A stretch of 64,000 nt of DNA from Streptomyces sp. CB02058 (GTDB lineage Bacteria > Actinomycetota > Actinomycetes > Streptomycetales > Streptomycetaceae): positions 868,001 to 932,000 of the forward strand of contig NZ_LIPG01000003.1 of the NCBI RefSeq assembly GCF_001905505.1, read 5' to 3'. The notes beneath the pieces are model-generated. The model did no database searches and was not told the origin of the DNA. It saw nothing but the letters and a program-made list of their open reading frames with translations. Shown here one piece after another: positions 57,719 through 64,000 of the stretch (positions are counted from its first letter, which is position 1; each line of letters begins with the position of its first letter). Both the position numbers and the translations under genes were made by a program.

Positions 57719-58968
57719 AGCTACGTGTTGTCGGAGCCGTTGCCGCGGCTCTCACCCTCACACTCGTGGGATGCAGCGAGAAGGCGAAGTCGTCGGACGA
57801 CGGCGCCGCGGACAAGAACGGCGTGAAGGCCGGGGAGGGAGTCACCGACGCGAAGATCACGCTCGGTGCCCTCACCGACATGACCGGGGTCTACGCCTCG
57901 CTGGGCAAGAGCGTCACCCAGGCCCAGCAGCTCTGGGTGGAGGAGACGAACAAGGCCGGCGGCATCTGCGACCGGCAGATCGAACTGACGGTCCGTGACC
58001 ACGGTTACGACCCGCAGAAGGCGATCGGCGCCTACACCGAGCTGGAACCGAACGTGCTGGGCTTCACCCAGTTCATCGGCTCCCCCTTCGTCTCAGCCGT
58101 CGAGTCCCGCATCGACGGCCAGGACAAGGGCATCGTCCTGCCGCAGGCATGGTCGGCGAACCTGGTCGGCTCCAAGTACGTCCGCGTCATCGGCGCCACG
58201 TACGACGTCGAGACCATCAACCTCGTCGACTTCCTGCTGGACGAGAAGCGCATCGCCAAGGGCGACAAGATCGGTCACGTCTACTTCGAGGGCGACTACG
58301 GCGAGAACGCCCTGGCCGGCTCCAAGCACGCGGCGGCCGAAGCGGGCCTCACCGTCGTCGAGCAGAAGATCAAGCCGACCGACAACGACATGACCGCCCA
58401 GGTCTCCGCGCTCAAGCAGGCCGGGGTGAAGGCCGTCATCGTCAGCGCCGGACCGCGCCAGGCGGCCTCACTGGTCGGCGTCGCCGCGGCCACCGGCTTC
58501 GCCGTCCCCGTCGTCGGCAACAACTCGGCGTACGCACCGCAGCTGCTCGCCACCCAGGCGGGTGCGGCCCTGCAGAAGGACTACTACATCGGCGCCTCCA
58601 CCCTGCCCATCGGAGACTCCGCAGAGGGCCCGGCGAAGCTCGCCAAGGCGTACGCGGCCAAGTACCCGAAGGACGGTCTCGACAACGGCGTCATCGCCGG
58701 ATACAACGCGGCGTCCGTCTTCGGCGAGGCCCTGAAGAAGGCCTGCGAGTCGAAGGACCTGACCCGCGAGGGCGTCGACAAGGCGCTGCTCACCATCAAG
58801 GACTTCGGCGGTGACTTCGGGATCGCGCACGACTTCACCGACCCGTCGGCGCCCTCGACCCGGCAGACCGTCGTCATGAAGCCCGACGCCAAGTCCCCCG
58901 GTGGCCTCAAGGTCGTCAGGCCGGCGGAGGTGGCCCCGGCCGCGGAGTCGTTCAAGCCGAAGGCCTGA
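57715..58968 (+). CDS. livJ: Branched-chain amino-acid-type ABC substrate-binding lipoprotein
   Basis: A 417-residue periplasmic-type binding protein of the Peripla_BP_6 (Leu/Ile/Val) class. The signal peptide ends in lipobox LTLTLVGC (Cys20). TLGALTDMTGVYASLGKSV is the typical first strand-loop, and KIGHVYFEGDYGENALAGS lies in the hinge. It delivers amino acids or small amides such as urea-like compounds to LivHM. Overlaps livM (ATGA). Followed by a 13-bp hairpin. Confidence 0.93.
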   Translation: MKLRVVGAVAAALTLTLVGCSEKAKSSDDGAADKNGVKAGEGVTDAKITLGALTDMTGVYASLGKSVTQAQQLWVEETNKAGGICDRQIELTVRDHGYDPQKAIGAYTELEPNVLGFTQFIGSPFVSAVESRIDGQDKGIVLPQAWSANLVGSKYVRVIGATYDVETINLVDFLLDEKRIAKGDKIGHVYFEGDYGENALAGSKHAAAEAGLTVVEQKIKPTDNDMTAQVSALKQAGVKAVIVSAGPRQAASLVGVAAATGFAVPVVGNNSAYAPQLLATQAGAALQKDYYIGASTLPIGDSAEGPAKLAKAYAAKYPKDGLDNGVIAGYNAASVFGEALKKACESKDLTREGVDKALLTIKDFGGDFGIAHDFTDPSAPSTRQTVVMKPDAKSPGGLKVVRPAEVAPAAESFKPKA

Positions 58969-58984
58969 TCCCTCGCCGCACGGA

Positions 58985-59015
58985 GACGGGCCCGGCCGTG
59001 GAGGCCGGGCCCGTC
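58985..59015. terminator. Terminator hairpin after the liv operon
   Basis: A perfect 13-bp stem (58985-58997 with 59003-59015) with a 5-base loop, between livJ and the convergent glycosidase gene. Confidence 0.9.
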
Positions 59016-59031
59016 GTCGTCGTGCGGGCGA

Positions 59032-61398
59032 TCAGCTGGTGTACGCCTCCAGCTCGGACAACTGGCCCGCCGGCCAGCCGGTGTTGGCGGTGAACGTCAG
59101 CCGCAGATAGCGGACCGGCGTCCCCGTCAGCGTCACCGTCGCCGTGTTGCCGCTCGACGGGTCGAACGTGTAGCCCGCCGGCGCCCTGAGGGAGCCGTAC
59201 GTGGAGTTGTCGGTGCTCCCCGTGACCCCGATCGTCTGCGTGCGCGTCGCCCAGGCGGCGGCCGGGGGCAGCTTCAGCACCAGACGCTTGACCGCCTTGG
59301 CGGCACCGAGGTCCACGGTGACGGACTGCGGGAAGGCGTTGTTGCGGCTCTCCCAGTAGCTGTTGGCGTTGCCGTCGACCGCGTTGCCGGCGCCGTACAC
59401 GTCGGCGTGGCTCGTCTCGGTGACGGGGCGCCCCTGAGCGAGGTTGCCCGTCTCCTCCGGCGGGTCGGTGGGGTCCGGCGGGTCGGTCGGGTCCGGCGGG
59501 TCGGTGGGCCCGCCGCCCCCGGGTACCCCGCCGTTGGTCCACACCGGGGCCGGCCAGACACCGGTGCAGGCGGGCGGATTCGCGTACCAGCCCGAGTTCC
59601 CGGTGCCCTGGGTGATCTGGAAGCCGCTGCCGACACAGTTGTGGATCGGGTTGGACTGGGCGATGTGCGTGGCCACGACCTTGTTGAAGGAGGCCGTGCC
59701 CGGGGACTGGATCTGGAGCGCGTACGTACCCGCTCCGTCGATCTTGATGTTGTCGAAGTGCAGCCCGTTGCTCGCGCCCTCGATCAGGTGGATCGCGGCG
59801 TAGGAGCTGTCCAGGATCTCGCTGTCCGTGATGTTGATGGTGGCGTTGCTGATCGGCTCGTTGAGCCCGCTGAACCAGATCGCGCCGACACCGAAGTGCC
59901 AGTTGAAGTCGTTGTTCCCGGTCCGGATCAGGGTGTTGCGTGCGGCGGTGTGGGTCCCCGAGACGGCGGTCCCCCTGCCCGAGTTCACGCCCGGATAGCG
60001 GTTGGCGATGTGCAGTCCGCCGCCGTTGGTGATCGTGTCCGACATGACGTTGTCGGAGATGGTGATGTCCTTGCCGCCGTAGGTCACGATGTTGTTGGCG
60101 AGGATCGGCAGGACCACCGTGTTGAAGGTGAACTTGTTCTTGACGTTCGGGACGTTCTCCGCCCACATGGCCAGTCCGTCGTCACCGGTGTTGCGGACGA
60201 AGGTGTTGGTCACCGTGGAGTTCGTGACGCCGTAGTGGAAGTTCACGCCGTCGGCGGTCTGGTCCAGGATGCGGCTGTTCTTGATGGTGAAGTTGTCCAT
60301 CGGGCCGTCCATCCAGGCGCCGCACTTGGTGTGCTGCATCCAGACGTTGTCGACGACCGAGTTCGACATGGCCCCGCCGATGGCGTTGACCTGGTCGTCG
60401 TCCACCCGCTCACGGATGTCGCCGATGATGGCGAAGTCCTTGAGGGTGACGTTGCTGCTGCCGCCCTGTGCCGCGTACTTGCCGTAGACCCCGACCGCCT
60501 TGGCCCGGTCCGTGGGGTGGCGCCCCGTCAGCACGCTGTACCAGGGGCCCGCGCCGCGCAGGGTGACCTTGTCGACGACGATGTGGTCCTGGACCTTGAA
60601 GGTGCCCTCCGGGATGTACACCTCCTTGCCCTGGGTGCGCCCCGCGTCCACCGCGGCCTGGATCTTCGCCGTGGCGTCGGCCGCTCCGGTCGGGTCCGCG
60701 CCGAAGTCGCTCACCACGTCCAGGGCCCCGGACGGCTTGCCGACCGGCGCGCCGACCTGCTCGAAGTCCGCCAGGTCGACGGTGAACGAGGGTGAGGCGG
60801 AGGTGGAGGTCACCTGGAGCCGGACCTTCGTCCCGGCGGCCAGCGTGGACCCGAACATGGTCCGGGTCTCGTCGTAGAAGTGGTGCGGGTTGGTGTCGCC
60901 CGGGTTGTTGTTGAAGGGGTAACCCCCGTAGTACCAGCCGTACTTCGACGTCACCGGCACGCTCTTGAGCGAGTTGCCGTTGACCCGCAGGTCGAGCGAG
61001 GCGTCCCGGCCCGTCCCGGCCGCGTTGTCCGGCAGCGAGTAGCGGAAGGTCATCGCGTTCGCGGGGGCCGTGAGCGTGAACTCGACGTACTCGCCCGCGG
61101 CGTCGAGCGTGACGGCCTGCCGGCCCGAAGCCTCGGAGGGCAGCGAGCCGTAGAGGCGGTCGGGGCCGATCAGTGAGCCGTTGGTGGCGGCGTACTCGGC
61201 CTCGTGTTCCTTGAACGGCACGGTGGCGCCCCGGCCGGATATCCCGACGGGGGACGGCGCGGGGACGGCGGCGGCCTGTGCGGCGGGAGCACCGGCCAGC
61301 ACGAACGCCGTGGCGGTACCGGCGGCGGCGAGCGCGAGGGAGAGGGAGGCGGACAAGGAGCGTCCGAGCAGGCGTGGTACGGGCGATGGTGGGGTCAC
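59032..61398 (-). CDS. Secreted beta-helix glycosidase, GH87 (mycodextranase/alpha-1,3-glucanase)-like, with C-terminal discoidin domain
   Basis: A 788-residue secreted protein. The signal peptide ends near APAAQAA. An N-terminal beta-sandwich of the CBM35-like type (about 45-215) carries PHHFYDETRTMFGS; a long parallel beta-helix with HTKCGAWMDGP, DQTADGVNFHYG and NTGDDGLAMWAE (Asp/Asn-rich turns) follows to about 620. A PTDPPDPTDPPDP linker joins a C-terminal F5/8-type (discoidin) domain. The assembly resembles GH87 alpha-1,3-glucanases; the exact substrate is unproven. GTG at 61398 has AAGGA about 10 bases upstream. Confidence 0.78.
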   Translation of the reverse strand: MTPPSPVPRLLGRSLSASLSLALAAAGTATAFVLAGAPAAQAAAVPAPSPVGISGRGATVPFKEHEAEYAATNGSLIGPDRLYGSLPSEASGRQAVTLDAAGEYVEFTLTAPANAMTFRYSLPDNAAGTGRDASLDLRVNGNSLKSVPVTSKYGWYYGGYPFNNNPGDTNPHHFYDETRTMFGSTLAAGTKVRLQVTSTSASPSFTVDLADFEQVGAPVGKPSGALDVVSDFGADPTGAADATAKIQAAVDAGRTQGKEVYIPEGTFKVQDHIVVDKVTLRGAGPWYSVLTGRHPTDRAKAVGVYGKYAAQGGSSNVTLKDFAIIGDIRERVDDDQVNAIGGAMSNSVVDNVWMQHTKCGAWMDGPMDNFTIKNSRILDQTADGVNFHYGVTNSTVTNTFVRNTGDDGLAMWAENVPNVKNKFTFNTVVLPILANNIVTYGGKDITISDNVMSDTITNGGGLHIANRYPGVNSGRGTAVSGTHTAARNTLIRTGNNDFNWHFGVGAIWFSGLNEPISNATINITDSEILDSSYAAIHLIEGASNGLHFDNIKIDGAGTYALQIQSPGTASFNKVVATHIAQSNPIHNCVGSGFQITQGTGNSGWYANPPACTGVWPAPVWTNGGVPGGGGPTDPPDPTDPPDPTDPPEETGNLAQGRPVTETSHADVYGAGNAVDGNANSYWESRNNAFPQSVTVDLGAAKAVKRLVLKLPPAAAWATRTQTIGVTGSTDNSTYGSLRAPAGYTFDPSSGNTATVTLTGTPVRYLRLTFTANTGWPAGQLSELEAYTS
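59455..59500 (-). repeat. Pro-Thr-Asp linker repeat in the glycosidase
   Basis: The DNA encodes three TDPPDP-type units with a 15-base period, a Pro/Asp-rich flexible linker between the beta-helix and the discoidin domain. Confidence 0.7.
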
Positions 61399-61450
61399 GT
61401 GTGGGTGGTCCTTGCGGCTCGAAGGGCTTCGGACGCCCCACAGGCTAGGA

Positions 61451-61484
61451 GCACCGTCATAAAGAAGTCCACGGTGCTGCGCAA
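61451..61484 (-). promoter_or_regulatory. Promoter region of the GH87-like gene with inverted repeat
   Basis: On the minus strand TTGCGC (61479-61484) and TATGAC (61456-61461) are 17 bases apart. A GCACCGT/ACGGTGC inverted repeat (61451-61457, 61471-61477) overlaps them and could be an operator. Confidence 0.45.
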
Positions 61485-61582
61485 AATTTCACCTCGGTCG
61501 CTCAAATTAGTGACTACGATGCGGGAATACGGAGCGGACATGTCGACCAGGCGTCTTCAAGAAATGAACGTTGTCATGTCCA

Positions 61583-61588
61583 TTGACA
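61583..61588 (+). promoter_or_regulatory. -35 element of the endoglucanase promoter
   Basis: TTGACA lies about 38 bases upstream of the CebR palindrome; CTTCAT at 61607-61612 with an 18-base spacer is a weak candidate -10. The predicted start at about 61619 would put the operator just downstream of it. Confidence 0.45.
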
Positions 61589-61625
61589 GCCGTTCCGCCG
61601 TGCTGGCTTCATGTGACCAACGGAA

Positions 61626-61639
61626 TGGGAGCGCTCCCA
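61626..61639. promoter_or_regulatory. CebR operator
   Basis: TGGGAGCGCTCCCA is a perfect 14-bp palindrome identical to the CebR consensus that represses cellulase and cellobiose genes in Streptomyces until cello-oligosaccharide is present. It is 41 bases upstream of the endoglucanase start. Confidence 0.92.
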
Positions 61640-61679
61640 TCCTTGCTGCCCGCCTCACCCCCATGAAAGGCGACAACGG

Positions 61680-63050
61680 ATGAAGTCACGGATGAGAAAA
61701 CGGCTGGGTACGGCGCTCGCCGCCGCCGTCACCGCGACCGCCCTGCTGGTGACGCTGTCGGGCCCGGTCGCCGCGCAGCAGCCGTCGGCCGTCCCCGCGA
61801 CCGCGCCCGAGGCCGCCGCCCCGGCGGCCTCCGGCACGGACTGGCTGCACACCGAGGGCAACCGCATCGTCGACGCACAGGGCAACCGGGTCTGGCTCAC
61901 CGGCGTCAACTGGTTCGGCTTCAACGCGTCCGAGCGGGTCTTCCACGGGCTCTGGTCCGCCAACCTGGACACGGTCACCCGGCAGATGGCGGAGCGCGGC
62001 ATCAACATCGTCCGTGTGCCGATCTCCACCCAGCTCCTGCTGGAGTGGAAGAACGGCCAGGCCGCGACCTCCAGCGCGGTCAACACCTGGGCCAACCCCG
62101 AGCTCCAGGGCAAGACGACCCTGGGGGTCTTCGACGCCTTCCTCGGGGTGGCCGAGAAGTACGGCATCAAGGTCATGCTGGACGTGCACAGCGCGGAGGC
62201 CGACAACTCCGGCCATGTGTACCCGGTCTGGTGGAAGGGTTCGATCACCCCCGAGCAGTTCTACACCGCCTGGGAGTGGGTGACCGAGCGCTACAGGACC
62301 AACGACACGCTCGTGGCGATGGACGTCAAGAACGAGCCGCACGGCAAGCAGTCCGACAGCCCTCGCGCCAAGTGGGACGGCTCCACGGACCAGGACAACT
62401 TCAAGCACACCTGTCAGACCGCGGGCAAGCGCATCCTCGCGATCAACCCGCACGTCCTCGTCCTCTGCGAAGGCATCGAGATCTACCCCAAGGACGGCAC
62501 GAACTGGTCCTCCACCACGGCGACCGACTACCACGGCATGTGGTGGGGCGGGAACCTGCGCGGGGCGAAGGACCACCCGGTCGACCTCGGCGCGCAGCAG
62601 GACCAGCTGGTCTACTCCCCGCACGACTACGGCCCGCTGGTCTACCAGCAGCCCTGGTTCCAGGGCGAGTGGAACCGTACGACGCTGGAACGCGACGTCT
62701 GGGACCCCAACTGGCTCTACCTGCACAAGGACGGCACGGCCCCGCTGTTCATCGGTGAATGGGGAGGCCACCTCGACAACGGCCCCAACCAGAAGTGGAT
62801 GACCGCCCTGCGCGACCTGATCGTGGAGAACGGCATCCACCAGACCTTCTGGTGCCTCAACCCCAACTCCGGTGACACCGGCGGCCTGCTGGGCTACGAC
62901 TGGGCGACCTGGGACGAGGCCAAGTACGCGATGCTCAAGCCCGCCCTCTGGCAGTCGGGCGGGAAGTTCGTGAGCCTCGACCACGAGGTCAGGCTCGGTG
63001 GCGCCGCCAGCACCACCGGCATCTCCCTGGGCGACCTCTACGGCGGCTGA
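61680..63050 (+). CDS. Secreted endoglucanase, glycoside hydrolase family 5
   Basis: A 456-residue secreted cellulase. The signal peptide ends near GPVAAQ. The GH5 fold starts with NRVWLTGVNWFGFN; the acid/base Glu is in DVKNEPHG (about residue 220) and the nucleophile Glu in PLFIGEWGG (about 360). No cellulose-binding module is present; the C-terminus ends soon after the catalytic domain. GAAAGG lies 9 bases upstream of ATG 61680. Expression is expected to be CebR-repressed through 61626-61639. Confidence 0.92.
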   Translation: MKSRMRKRLGTALAAAVTATALLVTLSGPVAAQQPSAVPATAPEAAAPAASGTDWLHTEGNRIVDAQGNRVWLTGVNWFGFNASERVFHGLWSANLDTVTRQMAERGINIVRVPISTQLLLEWKNGQAATSSAVNTWANPELQGKTTLGVFDAFLGVAEKYGIKVMLDVHSAEADNSGHVYPVWWKGSITPEQFYTAWEWVTERYRTNDTLVAMDVKNEPHGKQSDSPRAKWDGSTDQDNFKHTCQTAGKRILAINPHVLVLCEGIEIYPKDGTNWSSTTATDYHGMWWGGNLRGAKDHPVDLGAQQDQLVYSPHDYGPLVYQQPWFQGEWNRTTLERDVWDPNWLYLHKDGTAPLFIGEWGGHLDNGPNQKWMTALRDLIVENGIHQTFWCLNPNSGDTGGLLGYDWATWDEAKYAMLKPALWQSGGKFVSLDHEVRLGGAASTTGISLGDLYGG

Positions 63051-63085
63051 TCCGGCCCCGGGCCCGCAGCACCACCCCCGAACGT

Positions 63086-63126
63086 CCTGAGGTGCCGATG
63101 AAACCCCACCGCCTCGGCACCTCAGG
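63086..63126. terminator. Terminator hairpin after the endoglucanase gene
   Basis: A perfect 13-bp stem (63086-63098 with 63114-63126) with a 15-base loop, 35 bases after the stop. Confidence 0.85.
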
Positions 63127-63167
63127 GCTCTCCAATCCGCCGTGACAGCGCGGCGCCACCGGCGCAG

Positions 63168-63201
63168 GGGACCGCCGGCCGGGCGCACGGCCGGCGGTCC
63201 C
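63168..63201. terminator. Terminator hairpin serving the SpoIIE-type gene
   Basis: A perfect 14-bp stem (63168-63181 with 63188-63201) with a 6-base loop, just past the 3' end of the minus-strand phosphatase gene. Two separate hairpins thus separate the convergent genes. Confidence 0.85.
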
Positions 63202-63233
63202 GTCGATTCCCCGGGCAGAACACGTCCGGCCGG

Positions 63234-64000
63234 TCAGCCGTCCGGCAGCAGGGCGTTGATCAGGAGCAGCGCGATGTCGTCGTTGCCGGGCGTGTACTTC
63301 CTCGCGTACCGCACGAGCGTGTCGGCCACCGAGTCCATGTCCTGGTCCAGGGCTATGGCGAAGTGCTCGGCCAGATCGGCGATGGCGTCCTCGACGTCCA
63401 CGCCCGGCGCCTCCACGAGACCGTCGGTGTAGAGGGCGAGCGCGGCGCCGGGCGGCAGGGGGATCTCCGCCGTCGGGTAGTCGGCCGCCGCGTCGATGCC
63501 GAGCAGGAGGCCGGGCGGCAGGTCGAGGAACTCGGTCTGTCCGTCCGGCTGCCGCAGCAGCGGCGCGGGATGGCCGGCGGTGGCCATACAGGCGGTGTTC
63601 CCCGCGAGGTCGAGATGGACGTACAGACAGCTGGTGAACAGTCCGGGGTCGAGGTCGGTGAGCAGACGGTTGGTGCGTGCCAGCACCTCGGCGGGCGAGG
63701 ACCCGGCCGAGGCGTGCACGGCGGTGCGGACCTGCCCCATCAGCGCGGCGGCGTTCTCGTTGTGCCCCTGTACGTCGCCGATGGCGGCGGCGGCGGTCGT
63801 CTCGTCCAGCCTGATCAGGTCGTAGAAGTCCCCGCCGATGCCCATGCCCCGGGTCGACGGCAGATAGCGGGCCGCGACGTCGAGGCCGGGGATCCCGGGC
63901 AGGGTCTGGGGCAGGAGGTGGGCCTGCAGACTGTGCGCGAGCCGGTCCTTCGTGTCGTACAGACGGGCGCGGTCCAGCGCCTGAGCGAGCAGCCCCGCGA
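63234..64000 (-). CDS. PP2C/SpoIIE-type phosphatase (partial)
   Basis: The 3' part of a longer gene that continues past the window edge; about 255 residues are visible. The SpoIIE phosphatase domain starts near LLPQTLPGIPGLDVAARYLP and has metal-binding GGDFYDL, DVQGHNENAAALM and YTDGLVEAPG. Upstream, RARLYDTKDRLAHSLQAHL looks like the end of a GAF or coiled-coil sensor domain. Such proteins dephosphorylate anti-sigma-factor antagonists in Streptomyces. N-terminal sensory domains cannot be seen. Confidence 0.85.
   Translation of the reverse strand, partial: AGLLAQALDRARLYDTKDRLAHSLQAHLLPQTLPGIPGLDVAARYLPSTRGMGIGGDFYDLIRLDETTAAAAIGDVQGHNENAAALMGQVRTAVHASAGSSPAEVLARTNRLLTDLDPGLFTSCLYVHLDLAGNTACMATAGHPAPLLRQPDGQTEFLDLPPGLLLGIDAAADYPTAEIPLPPGAALALYTDGLVEAPGVDVEDAIADLAEHFAIALDQDMDSVADTLVRYARKYTPGNDDIALLLINALLPDG

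Noticed and set aside
1..64000. CRISPR arrays, tRNA/rRNA genes, transposases, phage genes and a secondary-metabolite core synthase
   Set aside because: No repeat-spacer array, no cloverleaf-like or rRNA-like sequence and no matching protein was found on reading either strand. The short tandem repeats present lack CRISPR geometry.

Overview
The window is about 72% G+C by eye and shows extreme third-position G/C codon bias, GTG starts, many 4-bp stop/start overlaps and leaderless promoters. Cellulase/CebR, secreted polysaccharidases and Streptomyces-like regulators place it in a Streptomyces chromosome. I found no tRNA, rRNA, CRISPR array, transposase or phage gene, and no in-frame TTA (bldA) codon in the genes I checked.

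Layout. (1) 1-5.4 kb: an amidase, a translationally coupled AhpD-like/methyltransferase pair, and a NarL-type two-component system divergent from that pair. (2) 5.4-11.1 kb: monomeric isocitrate dehydrogenase behind a TamR/MarR-like palindrome, a beta-propeller lipoprotein with a duplicated start region, a nucleoside deaminase and a spore-photoproduct-lyase-family radical SAM protein. (3) 11.4-18.0 kb: a PucR regulator, a type III PLP decarboxylase, a 10-12 TM transporter and an N-acyl-D-amino-acid deacylase, which look like one catabolic unit. (4) 18.0-20.1 kb: a lipoate-ligase-like protein, a decayed isochorismatase-family gene containing a perfect 24-bp inverted repeat, and an orphan lipoprotein.

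(5) 20.5-30.6 kb: a Dpp-type ABC operon of five overlapping genes, followed by a gamma-glutamyltransferase, an IMPase-like phosphatase and a PYROXD2-like oxidoreductase. (6) 30.7-40.8 kb, minus strand: an organosulfur operon (Dpp-type ABC transporter, LLM flavin monooxygenase, alpha/beta hydrolase, FMN reductase). Its promoter first transcribes an unannotated, apparently leaderless 24-residue Cys-containing leader peptide; DsbA-like and Rrf2 genes lie upstream. (7) 40.9-44.9 kb: a leaderless cupin gene, a SnoaL-like protein, and amtB-glnK in which AmtB has Glu instead of the first twin-His residue. (8) 45.0-46.5 kb: a secreted PL9-like pectate lyase with a clear promoter and LacI-like operator.

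(9) 46.6-53.1 kb: Ada-AlkA fusion plus Ogt (alkylation repair), a GDT1-family manganese exporter candidate behind a yybP-ykoY-like riboswitch, a thioredoxin-like ferredoxin, Sir2, a VapB-like small protein, a NUDIX hydrolase and glycerate kinase. (10) 53.2-59.0 kb: a PucR/CdaR-type regulator divergent from a livFGHMJ branched-chain amino-acid-type ABC operon. (11) 59.0-63.1 kb: two divergent secreted glycosidases, one GH87-like and one GH5 cellulase with an exact CebR operator. (12) 63.2 kb to the edge: a partial SpoIIE-type phosphatase.

The strongest non-gene signals are the Cys leader peptide, the manganese riboswitch candidate, the CebR and LacI-like operators, and the isochorismatase pseudogene whose palindrome looks like a templated inversion.
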